Source: Penelope pileata
Lineage: Eukaryota; Chordata; Aves; Galliformes; Cracidae
Reading direction: 5' to 3'
DNA: 64,000 nucleotides
Assembly (NCBI GenBank): GCA_013396635.1
Contig: WBMW01000177.1
Location: 1-64,000, forward strand
Part shown: piece after piece, positions 1-11,665 of the stretch
Position numbering within the stretch: the stretch's first letter is position 1
Layout: the number at the start of each line of letters is the position of its first letter
Translations under genes and position numbers: made by a program
The notes under the pieces: model-generated
What the model was told of the DNA's origin: nothing
Database searches by the model: none
What the model saw: only the letters and a program-made list of their open reading frames with translations

Positions 1-462
1 AGCCTTACTGAAGTCCAGGCAGGTAATGTCCTCTGCTACCCCCTCATTTGCCAGGCCAGTCATTTTGATTTCTTGGCTGTCATTTTTAGTTCCAGCTGAA
101 TAAACAGCAGAAACACTGATACTTGCAGGCCACGGCAGCTACTTAGGATGTTTCCTTTGGAGGGATGGAATCCAACTTAAAGTGAATAGCTTGTTAATCT
201 TTAACTCTTTAAAAAATAGCTGTGGTCTGCTTGGCATGAGTGAAAAATACCTGCTGAACAGCTTTGTTTTCCATATCTGGAAGTCAAATGGTGATGCTTT
301 CGTTTTCTCCTTGTGATTTTGCAAAAATAACTGATACTGAATTACCAGTGACTATGGTCTTTTAAGTATTAAAGCATTTAATAGGCTTTGTGTGGGAGAG
401 GGAAATGATGAGGTCTACTGATGGACTTGTGTTGCATCGCAGTGGACATTTTAGTGTCTGTT

Positions 463-637
463 ATCATAGAATCCTTAGAGTTGGAAGGGACCTTTAAAGG
501 TCATCTAGTCCAACTCCCCTGCAATGTACAGAGACATCTACAGCTAGTTCAGGTTGCTCCTCTGAAGAAAATCATACCCTTTCAGGTGCAGCCTTTCTCC
601 TTTAGTTTCAACCAGATTTTTGTCCTGTCTTCTGTGT
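463..637 (-). mobile_element. CR1 LINE 3'-end fragment, antisense
   Basis: The + strand reads as the reverse complement of a CR1 tail: an ATCATAGAATCC start, then a GTTGGAAGGGACC-like block and a CATCTAGTCCAAC block. These are hallmark sequences of the CR1 3' UTR. The similarity decays towards 637, where a TTGTCCTGTC block still resembles the consensus. It is a 5'-truncated, non-coding copy. The 3' edge is clear and the 5' edge is approximate. Confidence 0.85.
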
Positions 638-1999
638 AACTCTGCCTGTAGTAGATGTAGGAGGCAGTACTGCTTGGTGAGAGTTAAACTGCCTGAGACA
701 TTGTCCTGCCAGTCAAGCAGAAAGTTGGTCCAGCTTGCTGGACAGTTGGGCAGTGCTGTCTGTGACTAACTTACCTCTGTTTCAGATTAGAGAGACATTC
801 CTTTGCCTCATCTCCAGTGCTTATTTCTTGTCTCCCATTCTCTGATATGTCTGCGTTAAAGAAATAACCAGGTTAGCCACTGTGCTCGATGCAATTGCCC
901 ATCCAGAGATCTGTGGGAGATAGCAAAAGATGAAGGCCTTCTGCAGTCAATGTAAAACTTGAAACTCATTTGAGAGCCTCTGCTGTGGCTGACAGATATG
1001 CAAAGGCAATGCAAAGTTACTGAGACTGCAGCAGCAGTGAAGAGGGATGATTTGGCAAATCCTGGAAGAAATTTTCATACTGGGAGGATTAGACAAATGA
1101 CTGACCTATGGATAAGGGTCAGAAGCTGAAGCCTGGGAGAAGCGACGAGCTGCCAAATGCTCCAAGATCATGGTTGAAAGACTGAGAGCTACCCAGAGTA
1201 CTTGCTGCATTCTGTCTTGAGAAGAAAAAGTTGTCCCTGAGGCATTAGACAGATGCTTTTAATTTTTCCCACCCACACTCTTGTCATGCAGCTCAAGCAG
1301 GGGAAGTTCCACTGGGGAACTTGGAGAGGTCTTTGGCTGGAGGCTGTGCCTCCTGAGTACTGCGGTGCTGGAAATCAGTGGGTGACTGATGTGGCCTGTT
1401 CATCATTGTGGTGCTGAGCCTATTGAAAGGTAAATTGATGAATCTCACAGCCTGGGTTGGCTGAAGTGCAAGTGCACAGATGTTGTTGAAAGGTTTCCAG
1501 CTGGCTTTCAAAGGGTGATGGGAGAGCATTGCAGGCAGCACAGGTGCTGTTGAGCTGGACTGGCTGTCGCCATGCTGTTACATAAGGGTTCTTTGGATAC
1601 CAAACAGTGAAACACTACATGAGGCAATGCTGGATTTGCAATGATTTACTGTAGAAATAAAAGACCAGTTTTACCAGCAATAAGCGAAGAGCATTATCAG
1701 ATATTATCATATTGGGAAAGTAAAACATTAATCAATTGCTAAAGCTCAGATTGGTGAGATCTGTCCCCCAAAGAGACTAACAGCCAAATCCATGCTGCAC
1801 ACCAGGACATCAGGACATGTCCCTTGCTGGGTAGCCCCTCTGGTCCAGTCACCAAAGGCCTACGACTGGTGGTCTCTCAAACCACATAGATATTGTGTGT
1901 TGAGGCCGGGAAACATTTTTCCTCACAGTTCTCTCATCTAACTATTTTGACCCAGAGAATGGACGTGAAGCCTGCCTTGTTTCAGGTCAGTGCACCCAG

Positions 2000-3210
2000 T
2001 TGGAGAGCAACACTGTGATCCACAAAGAGGAATGGGAGAGCATGTGTTGAGCTGTGAGCGGGCACACCTGGCAGCTTATGCTGGCTGCTCTTGCTCTGTG
2101 TATAGAAGTTGCTTACCCTTGCCAGTACAGGTCAGCGGAGGGCCTTGCCCCATGTACCTCTGTGTGTGCTTAGTGCTGTGTGCATCTGCTAAATGTCATT
2201 TTAACCGCTGATCTGGCACGGGAAATGAGACCCTGAACATGGCATATGGGAGGGAGATGTTGAATCCAGGAGGAGTTTGAGTCTTGGGCTATAATGTGGG
2301 GACCCTGGCTCTGCAGAGTGTGAGGTCCATCTTAAGACTTCTTTTCTGTGGTCTTCTGTGGACTGAGTTCTGGACTCTAGTGTCTGTCTGCTCGGCTTGG
2401 GTAAAGCTGAACACCAGGCTGGAGAATGACTTTCCACCCAGTGTAATGCAGCTTGGTGAGCTGTGGGAACAAGCTAACCATACAGAGTGTGCTAGCCATA
2501 ACCAAAGTGTGGAGAAGCTTTATGGCAGTGGGCAGCTGTGGCTGGCTCGATGTATTCAGGGTGTTGTGCTGGCCATCCAGTTGTGTCCAGCGTTGTAGTG
2601 TGGCTCTCAGAGGTGGAGAGCTCGCTCGGGCTCCTGGCACTCTGCAGTTGGAGCAGCTGGTGTGCTGTGGGAGTCCACGTGCTCCTGATGCTGCTGGGAA
2701 GCTGGAGGGGGACATGCTGCTGTGATGGCAGGTGGCAGTGAGGCTGAGACACCCTGTTTGGGTGAGGCTAGCTGCGAACAGAGCAGTGGGCAGAGCGGCA
2801 CAGCGGGGCACTGTCCGTGTTTCCTTGGCCAGGTGACAGCCTGGAGCTACACCTGGGCTGCTGTGAGCAGTGGAGGGGCACAGCTCCCTCTGTGCTGCAA
2901 GTAGCAGAGCCCTGCAGCCCTGCTTTGGCTCAGCAGGTTGCTGCCATGCACCTGAGAGGTGAGTGGGCTGCAGGGGTGCCCCTGGAGGGAGATGGGCACA
3001 GGTGGGAGCCTTCCAGGCCCTAGCACTGGCATACCCTGTACGAGCTCGCCTTGTGTGTTTCATGGTTGGTTTGTGTCTTACTGCTCCTGCATGAAGGCAC
3101 CACTTAATGTTCCTATCTGGTGATTGCTGTGACGTGTGCTGAAAAAGCCCGCTGGAGGGGAGAGGGAAGAAATTTATTGCTCCTGTATGCAAATCATAAC
3201 AAATCATAGC
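2000..3210. other. GC-richer intronic stretch with overlapping open frames; no gene recognised
   Basis: This stretch is visibly richer in G+C and CTG/TG words than its surroundings. It is open in several frames on both strands, including a 276-codon ATG frame on the minus strand at 2377-3207, the longest open frame in the window. The predicted peptide is Ser/Pro/His/Leu-rich and shows no signal peptide, membrane span or familiar domain. Simultaneous openness in many frames points to base composition rather than selection. Alternatives are a lineage-specific exon or a non-coding transcript. I do not call it a gene. Confidence 0.35.
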
Positions 3211-5665
3211 CTTTGCTGATTCAGTAGCGATGACTTTGACCTCATTCTAGCAGCTGACAAATGCATGGGGACAGAAATCTGCATGCTGCAGATGCAGTTC
3301 TTGCTGTCCCAGCCTCTGTGGAGCGGCCCTGAAGCATTCCCTGTGAAAGTTCACCTTGCCTCTGTCACTAGGCGTTAGCTGACCAAAAGTATTAGAGGAA
3401 CAGATGATGTTAATGGTAGCGGTGAGACGTGTCCCTACGGTTACACTTCTGTCATTGTGCTTTCACGTTGAGATAGCAATTCTAATTAAAGTTGTCAGAC
3501 TGATCAAGTTAATAAACGTAGCAGATGAGGAGGCATGCTGTTCAACCTCAAAAGGCAGTAGTAACACCATGTGCATAAGGCTAAATGTGCAGATAGTGAA
3601 AGAAAAAAAAACTGCCAAAAAATTAATGCAGTATTGAGTTTGTGTGGAGAGCAAAATAAGGCAAATGAAAGGAGATTTATTGCCCTGCTAGTTCCAACTT
3701 CAAATATAAGTGAAAAATACAGGGTGGGTACTGTGCATTGCCTGTAGAAAGATTTTTCTAAACTGAAAGAGAGCAGAACAGGGATCAAGGGACATGTACT
3801 GTGCAGAGCGCTGGTGTGGCACTTGGAGTTTCCATGAAGATGGAAGATATGCAATATCTGTGAATGGAATCTAAACACATACCTAGTAACATCCTCTTGC
3901 GTACACATCTTCTGTCTGGTCTCAAACTGTTGCTGCAGTCTGCCAGTTGCAATTACCACTTAAAATTACCACTACCAATTATGCTTGTCTTTTTTTTTTT
4001 TTTTATCTCAAACATAGGTTTCCCTGTTACATGTACTGAAATAATGTGTGATGTTTTGATATTTACTTAATATGTATGCACGTGGCATATGTAATATGCA
4101 GCTATAATTATTAAATGCTATTTTATATACATAAATGTACATATTGCTTAGAAGGGAGTTGTGGGACTTCCATCTTTGGAGCATTTCAGAACATCTGAGG
4201 GCAAGACTCTGGACATCGTGGTCTGGCTTTCACATGACCCCTGCTTTGAGCAGAAGGGGATTTAATTATCTTCAGAGATCACATAGAAATCAAGTCTTTT
4301 TTTTTTTTTTCCCACTTAAGTCAGATGTTCATAAACTGCCCTGGAGTCTGACTGCTGCCAACAGACTAAGGTAATGTTAATGTGGTGCATTCCTGTAGGG
4401 AGAGCAGTGCAGGATCTAAGGTACAGCTCTGTCAAGCTGGAGTAGTGTTCTCATTCTGCAGCTGAATCTTTGCAGCAAGTGAACGTGGAGTTAGTCTGAC
4501 TTCGGTCTCTTTGGTACAAGCTTACCCTCTTCTGCAAAACATAAAGGAATGAATAGGGCTTTGTTCAGCTCAGGTGCATGTGTGTACAGTTGGGCATGGC
4601 TGGGTGAGTCAATGGGAGAGAATGATATTGTGAGGACACCAAAGCAGGGCTGGTGCTGATCAGCAGGAAGGAAAGAATTGTGCTTGCTTCTATAGGTTGT
4701 CCTCTGGACTTCCAAGCTGGGTGTGTGCAGGAGCTGTGGTAGTTAAGTTTGCATGTTAACTGAAATGCTGAGACACCGAGCATCCACTGAGACAATAGCA
4801 TTACACAATAGCAGTTCTGCAGTTGGGCCACCATAAATCCAGCTTCCTTACTGGTATCTGCCAGCACAGATACTATCTGCAGTCTTCCCTTAAACTGCTC
4901 AGATAAGGAAAGAGGTCTGCAGTACAGTTATCTACAAGTGCAGCTTTAGGGAGACTGGCAGGCAGGGTGTCAGCATTAGGGCTGTTCCAACACTGATGTG
5001 TATAAAATAAGGTTAGGCAGTTTCTTGTGATTTAAAGGGCCTTTAAATGAGTTGGCAGACATGGTAAGAACATGTGTGGGAACTTACGTGGCTCTTCACC
5101 TGATTAATGAGAAAGAAGGTCTAGAAAGGAGAAAGGGGAATCTGTTTCTTTTGAACCATCATGTTGTCTAGTAAGCTCCTGGTTTACAATCTGATCTTGT
5201 TGCGGTGGCCAGCTTACCATTCTGTCTTGCTTGTATCACTGACCAAATGCCTGCTCCCTGTCGTTACAAGCTCCTTTGTTCCCCAGGTTCACTGACACTG
5301 TTAAGCACAGCAGAGGAGACTTATGTCTCTAAACTTAACCTTTGTGCGTGTCTTTGCCTAGCAGCAGTGGGGTTTGGTGCCTGGTTCCTGACATCCATAC
5401 TGAGCTGTGGTCAGCATTGCCCCTTGGCAAAGAATAATGTTTGAATTTTTCTTTCCTTTGCTGCATTGTGTCAATGTGATTGTATCCTGTGGCTGAGAGT
5501 ATGCCAGGCACTGCTGTCAAAGTGGTGGAAGTAATATGAGACCTGACAGCTGAAATGGCTTATGATGGATTCTGGTGACAGACAAGAGAGGGACTGCAAT
5601 CCAGATCTTCCTGGATGTGTCACTCTTTCCATATATGTTACAGCAGAGCAGTCCATTAACATGGA

Positions 5666-5920
5666 AACAGTTACAAGCTGTGATTTTGGAGCAATTAGGC
5701 ATCATACATGATATGTGGGAAATTTTTATGAGAAGCATTCTGCTAACAGCAGTGCATGGGATGCAAGTTTAATGTTTTTTCTTTGTACCTGTTATTCTAA
5801 AGGGAACAACACCTATTAACTGCTGTGTCCATGTGCCCTTCTGTAACTTCTGGATCTATTGGCAGATGCTGGAAGGTGTACTTCCAAACTTAAAAGAGAG
5901 TGGCTCAAGGTAGGGCCCTT
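5666..5920 (+). repeat. Unclassified short repeat, copy 1 (interrupted)
   Basis: Positions 5666-5693 and 5804-5920 match the sequence at 7243-7270 and 7271-7392 in the same order and orientation, at roughly 85-90 percent identity by eye with mostly transition differences. A 110-nt piece at 5694-5803 is present here and absent from the second copy. The junctions of that piece are not GT-AG, so it does not look like an ordinary spliced intron. I cannot assign the repeat to a named family. Confidence 0.7.
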
Positions 5921-6017
5921 TCCCTGCTGAAGGGGAAGCAGATAGAACTCTTCCTAAGCTTTCAGCAGCAACTTTTGGGCCTGTGTTGCCCTGTATGAAG
6001 TAGGATATGGGCATGTG

Positions 6018-6122
6018 GGATATGGGCAGCCTGATCTAGGAGGTGTCACTGCCCACAACAGGGAGATGGAGCTAAGTGATCTTTAAGGCCTCTTCCAACC
6101 CGGGCCATTCTGTGATCCTGTA
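6018..6122 (+). mobile_element. CR1 LINE 3'-tail fragment
   Basis: The segment contains the CR1 tail order: a GGGCAGCCTGATCT-like block, a GATCTTTAAGG block, TTCCAACCC, then CCATTCTGTGATCCTGT at the 3' end. It is about 100 bp long and strongly 5'-truncated, which is typical for CR1 insertions. It has no coding capacity. Confidence 0.85.
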
Positions 6123-7222
6123 TCAGGGAGCTGCAGGTACTGCCAGGGCGACCAAAGGATGCAGGGAGGGAGATGGGGAGGCAAGAAAAAGAGAGCTGTT
6201 GGAGCTGTTCTTTATGTCTCAGCTTGTTAGCAGTTGAGTTCTGTCAGCGTGACGTGTAGGCTGGCGCGGCTGCTTGAGATTTGGAAATGGCAAACAGCAG
6301 TCAATGTTCTGTGGGAATGGAGCCTTATGGGTATGTGGCTCTTGAAGTGCTATTACTAAACACTACTTTTTTTTCTGTTTTCCCCAATGCCTTACCATCA
6401 GTCCACCCTGTCTCGGTAATTTAGGAGCTACCTTTTTGTATTTGCGCACCTGTTACATTTTAGACAAGAAGTACACTCACCTTTGGAAATCAAAGCTACC
6501 GTAAGGCAGCTCTGACTTCTTCCAGGGACATAGCTGATAAAGGTCTTTCCAACATGCAAGATAAGGAGTGGAAGATAACGCTCTGTACACAGCACCATCT
6601 GTGTGTGTAGTCCCCTACTATCATGACCTAAATTTCTGATTCCTCAGTGTGATATGCAAAGTCCTTTGTTACGGTTCCTGATCTAACATCACCAGGATGG
6701 TGAAGATCCATCTCCTGGCCCTTCTGGAAATTTGACTGTGGACAAAGCAAAGTGTGTGCATGTTTTCCAAGTCAGTGAACTCTTTTTTGAAAAAAAAAAA
6801 AAAAAAGCAGTACTGAAGCTATGGGGAGGATTACTTGAGCACGTTCTTGCATTCAGTGTTTCACGGAAGGAAGCATAATTGCAAGTTTTCATTTGTTTGA
6901 AAAACAAATCTGGACAAAACTTGTTAGTCTTTCTGTATGCAGACTGAACTTTTAGGTATCAACATCAGGGACCTTTCTGGTGTGTAGCTGCCTGAGCATT
7001 ACATGAAAGTATTATTTTTAAGGAAACATCTACCAAGGACACGTTTGGGATGTGAGACTTGGAAAACCCTTGGGGACAAAGAGAAACGTCGTTATGTCAA
7101 GAATTTCACATGGTTGTTAAAAGAAGCAAAAAACAAAGCATCATAGTACTGTTCTGTGCATTTTAATGCTGGCCTGACTTGAGTGCATGGTATGAATGGT
7201 AATGCCACTGAATCCTATTTAC

Positions 7223-7241
7223 AAATCTTATTTGTAAATAT
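7223..7241. repeat. 19-bp direct repeat, left copy (candidate target-site duplication)
   Basis: The 19-nt word aaatcttatttgtaaatat occurs here and again, without a mismatch, at 7398-7416. The two copies directly bracket the second copy of the short repeat. This is the arrangement expected of a target-site duplication made on insertion. Confidence 0.75.
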
Positions 7242-7397
7242 TAACAGTTGCAAGCTGTGGTTTTGGAGCAGAACAACACCTATTAACTGCTGTATCTGTC
7301 CACCCTTCTGTAACTTCTGGATCTACTGGCAGATACTGGAAGGCGTATTTCCAAATTTAAAATAGTAGAAAATGGCTTAAGGTAGGGCCCTTATCTT
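7242..7397 (+). mobile_element. 156-bp insertion flanked by 19-bp target-site duplication (unclassified repeat, copy 2)
   Basis: This segment sits exactly between two identical 19-bp direct repeats (7223-7241 and 7398-7416). All but its last few bases match sequence at 5666-5920, minus a 110-nt internal piece found there. It has no poly(A) tail, no terminal inverted repeat that I can see, no TG...CA ends and no CR1 tail motif, so it fits none of the common avian mobile classes well. It may be a short retroposon of an unrecognised family, or a templated insertion copied from the nearby locus. The 83-codon-scale open frames across it look incidental. Confidence 0.65.
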
Positions 7398-7416
7398 AAA
7401 TCTTATTTGTAAATAT
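7398..7416. repeat. 19-bp direct repeat, right copy (candidate target-site duplication)
   Basis: Perfect copy of the 19-nt word at 7223-7241, lying immediately 3' of the 156-bp inserted segment. Confidence 0.75.
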
Positions 7417-9272
7417 AGGTAAGCAATTGCATTATATTTTAAAAAAAAAATAAAAACAGCAAATAAAATTGCTGTTGATTAACATCAGGCAGCAGAGATG
7501 CATTTTGGAAACCATTTAAACCTCTGTTTAAGGTGGACTTCTGGCTTGGTGGGTTGTGTGTTTGATTGTTTTGTTGTTTTTTTCTGTTTGGTTGTATGCA
7601 AATAGAACTTAATCACATTTCATAAGCTTCATGGGAATGAAGACTTGTTGTATTTGAGGAAAGCTGGAAATTTGACAGTAACATGACTAGCTGCCCATTG
7701 ACAATAGGGTGACTTACTTAAAACTTGCATCACCTACATGTCTGGTGAAAAGAGGCAGATAACAAACTGCAGGAGCTGCAGTTTTGCTTTTTTTATTGTT
7801 GTGTTCTTCTTTTTCACCATCACAAGAGCTTTGCATTCAGGAGTGGAAGGTCTACCTTTTGCAGCACCGTGCTAGGATAAGCTGTGATGACATGACTCAA
7901 GTATGCTAGTCTGAGTAGAGAAGGGTCTTCATTTCTCCCTATTTTTCTTGACTGTTGATTGTGTATCTAAACCAGAGCCATCAAAACTTTTTTGTAGTTT
8001 GTGGTTTCACCACTGCACAGCATGCAGCTTAGGTCAGCTCTTGGTAAATGCAGCAAATTGAAACATTTGGAATCCAAATGGCGGCCTGAGGCCATCTGGG
8101 GATTTCCTGATAGCTATGATTCATTTTGACAGCTGGGACCCACATGAAAGGTGGCTGGATTTGGCAAAGGGAGGAGGCAAGTTATCTGCATCCCAGTGAG
8201 GTCAGACCCTGCCCGTGAATGTGCTGTCTGCCACTTGCAGATCCTCAGTGTCTGTGGCAGATACGGCAGGTGCAGCATTAGCCTGTGGGTATCCTGATGA
8301 GCTGGAATTTCTGGGAGGGGTGTGTTGCTAGATGATGGCTGGCACTCATTTCCTCTTCCTTCCTGAATCTCAGAATGGTTTCTGGGATGAAGGATCTGTC
8401 ACTGGCATGAAGGATCAATCTGGAAGCCAGTCAGGCAAGTTTAGCCACTTGCCTTGGAAGTGCACTTACACCAAAGATGTGAATGTGTGTGTGCAGGCCT
8501 CAAGCCAGGATCTCCTGTGCGGGCCTTGTCCCCTGAACCACAGAAAACAAGTGGCTGACAGAGACCACTTTACTAGGCAGTAGATGAAGCGTGTTGGGAG
8601 AGAAACCCATGACACAGTCATCTCCATCTGAAACACTGATGAGCACTGGTGAATATGGAGGTGCTTTGATCATCATGTGGAAAGGCCTGTTCCCACATGC
8701 CTGTGGTGGGAGGGATGACAGCATGGTGCCCTCAGATTGGATCTTCTCCACGTGGCATGGAGGTGATTCAGATCACGGTCTGCAGAGCCCCAGTGCACAG
8801 TGAGGGGTGTATGTGGTGAGCACTGGCTGGGGAACAGAACTCATGTGGCAGACTGATCAGCTAGTGCTTGGTGAGACTGGTGTGGAGGAACATGAGGACA
8901 GAAAATACATGTATGCTGTCATGAAGCAGCATTTTGTTTATTCCGTAACTAGAAAACTCTTGTTCTCAGAACACTGATCAAAAGACTTTGTCTGTTACAT
9001 TGATGAGGTCCACATTTCAAGCTCTGTTTGGACAACTGTTCTGTGTGGCTCACTGATAACACAGTGAAGAGAGGACCGCTGGAAGCTTCCATGAGCATGT
9101 GCTATCTCAGTGGACTGTGTGCAGCACAGACAAAGGAGAGTTGCATGCCTTGGAGATGGATTGTCAGATGGGTAGCCAGATAGCAATGTGGATTCTGTCT
9201 TTGAAGCTCATTTGATAGACCATGTAAGCAGTAAGTACCAGGCTAGTCAAGGCACAATAGGCCTGTAGAGAG

Positions 9273-10090
9273 ATGCTTGCTGGCAGGTCTGACTCAAGAG
9301 TCTTATGGTTGACCAACTTGATACATGAATGTTATGAAATGATGAGCCTGATGCATGAGGGGGTAGCAGTGGAGATTGCCTGCCTGGACTTCAGTAAGGC
9401 TCCTGACGCTGTCTCCAGTAAGATCCTCATGAAGGAGGTGGTGAAGAACTGGATGGGCAGACCGTGAAGCGAATGGCCAAGCCCTAAGATGATGATCAGC
9501 AACACGATGCCTAGCTGCAGGCCAGTCTCTAGCAGTGCACCCCAGAGGCCAGTGCTAGGTCCGGTCCTGTCTAACTCAACAACCTGGATGATGGGTTAGC
9601 CTGACCTCAGCAGCCTTGTCGGTGACACTAAACTGAGAGGAGTGGCTGGTGTGCCAGCGGCTGTGCTGCCATCCAGAGGGAGCGTGACAGGGTGGAGAAA
9701 TGAGATGACAGGAACAGCATGAAGTTCAACAAGGGCGAGTGCAGAGTCCTGCACGTGGGGAGGAGCAACCCCAGGCAGCAGGACACACTGGGGGAGCCCT
9801 GGTGGAAAAAAGCTTGGCAGAGAGGAACCTGGCGGTCNTTGCCAGGACAAGACTGGAACACAGGATGTTCCTCTGAACACCAGGAAGCGTTTCTGTGCTA
9901 AGTGGTGTTGATGGAGTGCTAGTGCAGGCTGCCCAGAGAGGCTGTGGAGTCTCCTCCTTGGAAATTTTTAAAAAACCACTGGGACATGGTCCTGGGCAAC
10001 CAGATGTAGGTGTCTCTGGTGGAGCAGGGCTTGGACCGCATGACATGCAGTGGTCCCTGCCAACCTCAACCATTCTGAGATTCAGAGACA
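9273..10090 (+). mobile_element. CR1 LINE fragment with decayed reverse-transcriptase end and 3' UTR
   Basis: The first half resembles the end of CR1 ORF2. It has a CCTGGACTTCAGTAAGGC-like block, which in CR1 encodes part of the reverse transcriptase, and an AAGTTCAACAAGGGCGAGTGCAGAGTCCTGCACGTGGGG-like stretch at 9721-9760. After the single N at 9838 the sequence jumps to the 3' UTR block (GGCTGCCCAGAGAGGCTGTGGAGTCTCC) and ends in the CCAACCTCAACCATTCTGAGATTC tail. Part of the consensus between these blocks is missing, so the copy carries an internal deletion. Stops and frameshifts make it non-functional. Confidence 0.85.
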
Positions 10091-11394
10091 GTGAGTTCCA
10101 CGGAGTACAAGTTCTCTCACCTGTGATGTGTTATTCAGGCTGCTTCTTACCCACAGGGTACATCCAGGCTTATTGCATCTAGGCTTGGAATATGAACTTG
10201 CTAAGCTAAAAATAATTTATCTGGAGATGGCACAAAGATTTGTACAGTAGAAATAATCTGCCATAATGGAACTGTGGGTAGGAGTTTACAGCAGGTGTTA
10301 CAATGGAAATAATAAATAGTATATTTGACATTTTCATGGCATTTTGAATTAAGCCATCTTTTTGTAAGAAGTAAAGAATTGGCAGCTGTCTGCAAGTACA
10401 GAAGAAATCAAATGTTGGTACTGGCCAGCTGCTATATCTAGGCTGAGAGTTTCTAAATTGCAATATAAATGGAAACCATAACACTCATCTAGGAAGATTT
10501 CTTACAGCTCAGAGCTGTAGAATTACTTCTAATAAAGAAGTACAGATACACAGCCTGAGGAGAGGGATGCAGACTGCTGTTTCTGTCTCAGTGCTGAAAA
10601 GTGGGTTGAGGATCTGTGTTTTTTGGGGTCCATTTTGGGGAGCAGGTTTGCTTAATCTGACAATTCTGATAGGTGATTTGATTGAAAACATAGCTATAAT
10701 TTGCTGTACACAGTCACTTAGTGCTTTTACACTATTATTCCTTAGAAGGGGAAGAGTTTGCTCTGCTGTCCAAGCTAGGGGAGGTTTTCACCCCAGGGAA
10801 TATGGTGGCGGATACAGTTCCAGCTAAAGTCTTATCTGGCACAGATTGACAGATACCATATTAATAATAAAAAATATAAGAATGAAGTATTGTTGCTTTG
10901 GACCTTTTTACAAATCTTCTAATTGTTCAAAGGCAGTTTTTGTTTTGTTAGATCTCCTCTGAATATCGAGTTAGTTGCTGTAGCCTTTGTGCTCACATTA
11001 GGTACTGTGAGCTCTTGACTACGTTACCATTATGCTTAAAGCAAATCAGTCTTGTTTTTTACCTTGTTTGACAACATTTTGTCTGTATAATTTTCTTCCC
11101 GGTGTATTTTTGGCAAACGAGCAAGAAGAAGTATCAAAGAAATGTCTGTAATACTGTTTTCTGCTTGTGTTTTGGTATAGTTATGCTAAGGATTGGCAAG
11201 TGTTACACATTGACATCTGTAATAGGAGAGCAGCAGGGAGCCTGTGCTACCATCAGCTCTTGACAGGATGGCGACAGAAGCCTAAATGGATGGGCATTTC
11301 AGCTGCAAGGCTTTCAGAGCTAGCCCTCTCCTTTTGATGAGCAGAAATTAGTGCTGCGTGATGCACATTGTTGCCTTTGTCTTAAGGCTGTGCG

Positions 11395-11665
11395 GCAGCT
11401 GACACGGCTCTGATTTGTGGCTGATTTGCTGCTGGGGCATATGTCGCCTGGGATGGGGGAGGAGGCTTTTCTCTTTGGGGTTTCATGACAATAAGACAAT
11501 CATTTTGGTCCCCATTAGACAAAGGACTATTTTTTCCTCCCTCTATTACTCCTGTCAGTCTGGTGGTTTTGTCAAACAAATTTCCAAGCGCTTTCAACTT
11601 TGAGTGAAGGAAAACGCACTTGATTTCTAATTAAAACATCAAGACCATTTGGTATCTGGGCTGTT
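11395..11665. promoter_or_regulatory. Candidate conserved non-coding element or enhancer (tentative)
   Basis: The stretch is free of recognised repeats and dense in developmental-type binding words: ACAATAAG and ACAAAGG (SOX/TCF-like), CTATTTTTT (MEF2-like), GTCAAACAAA (forkhead-like) and CTAATTAAAA (homeodomain-like). This is motif reading only. Such words occur by chance in AT-rich DNA, and conservation cannot be judged from one genome. Confidence 0.25.

Noticed and set aside
5666..7416. Copy 2 as an ordinary spliced retrocopy of copy 1
   Set aside because: The missing 110 nt has no GT-AG or AT-AC ends and copy 2 has no poly(A) tail, so I kept the pair only as an unclassified repeat with a target-site duplication.
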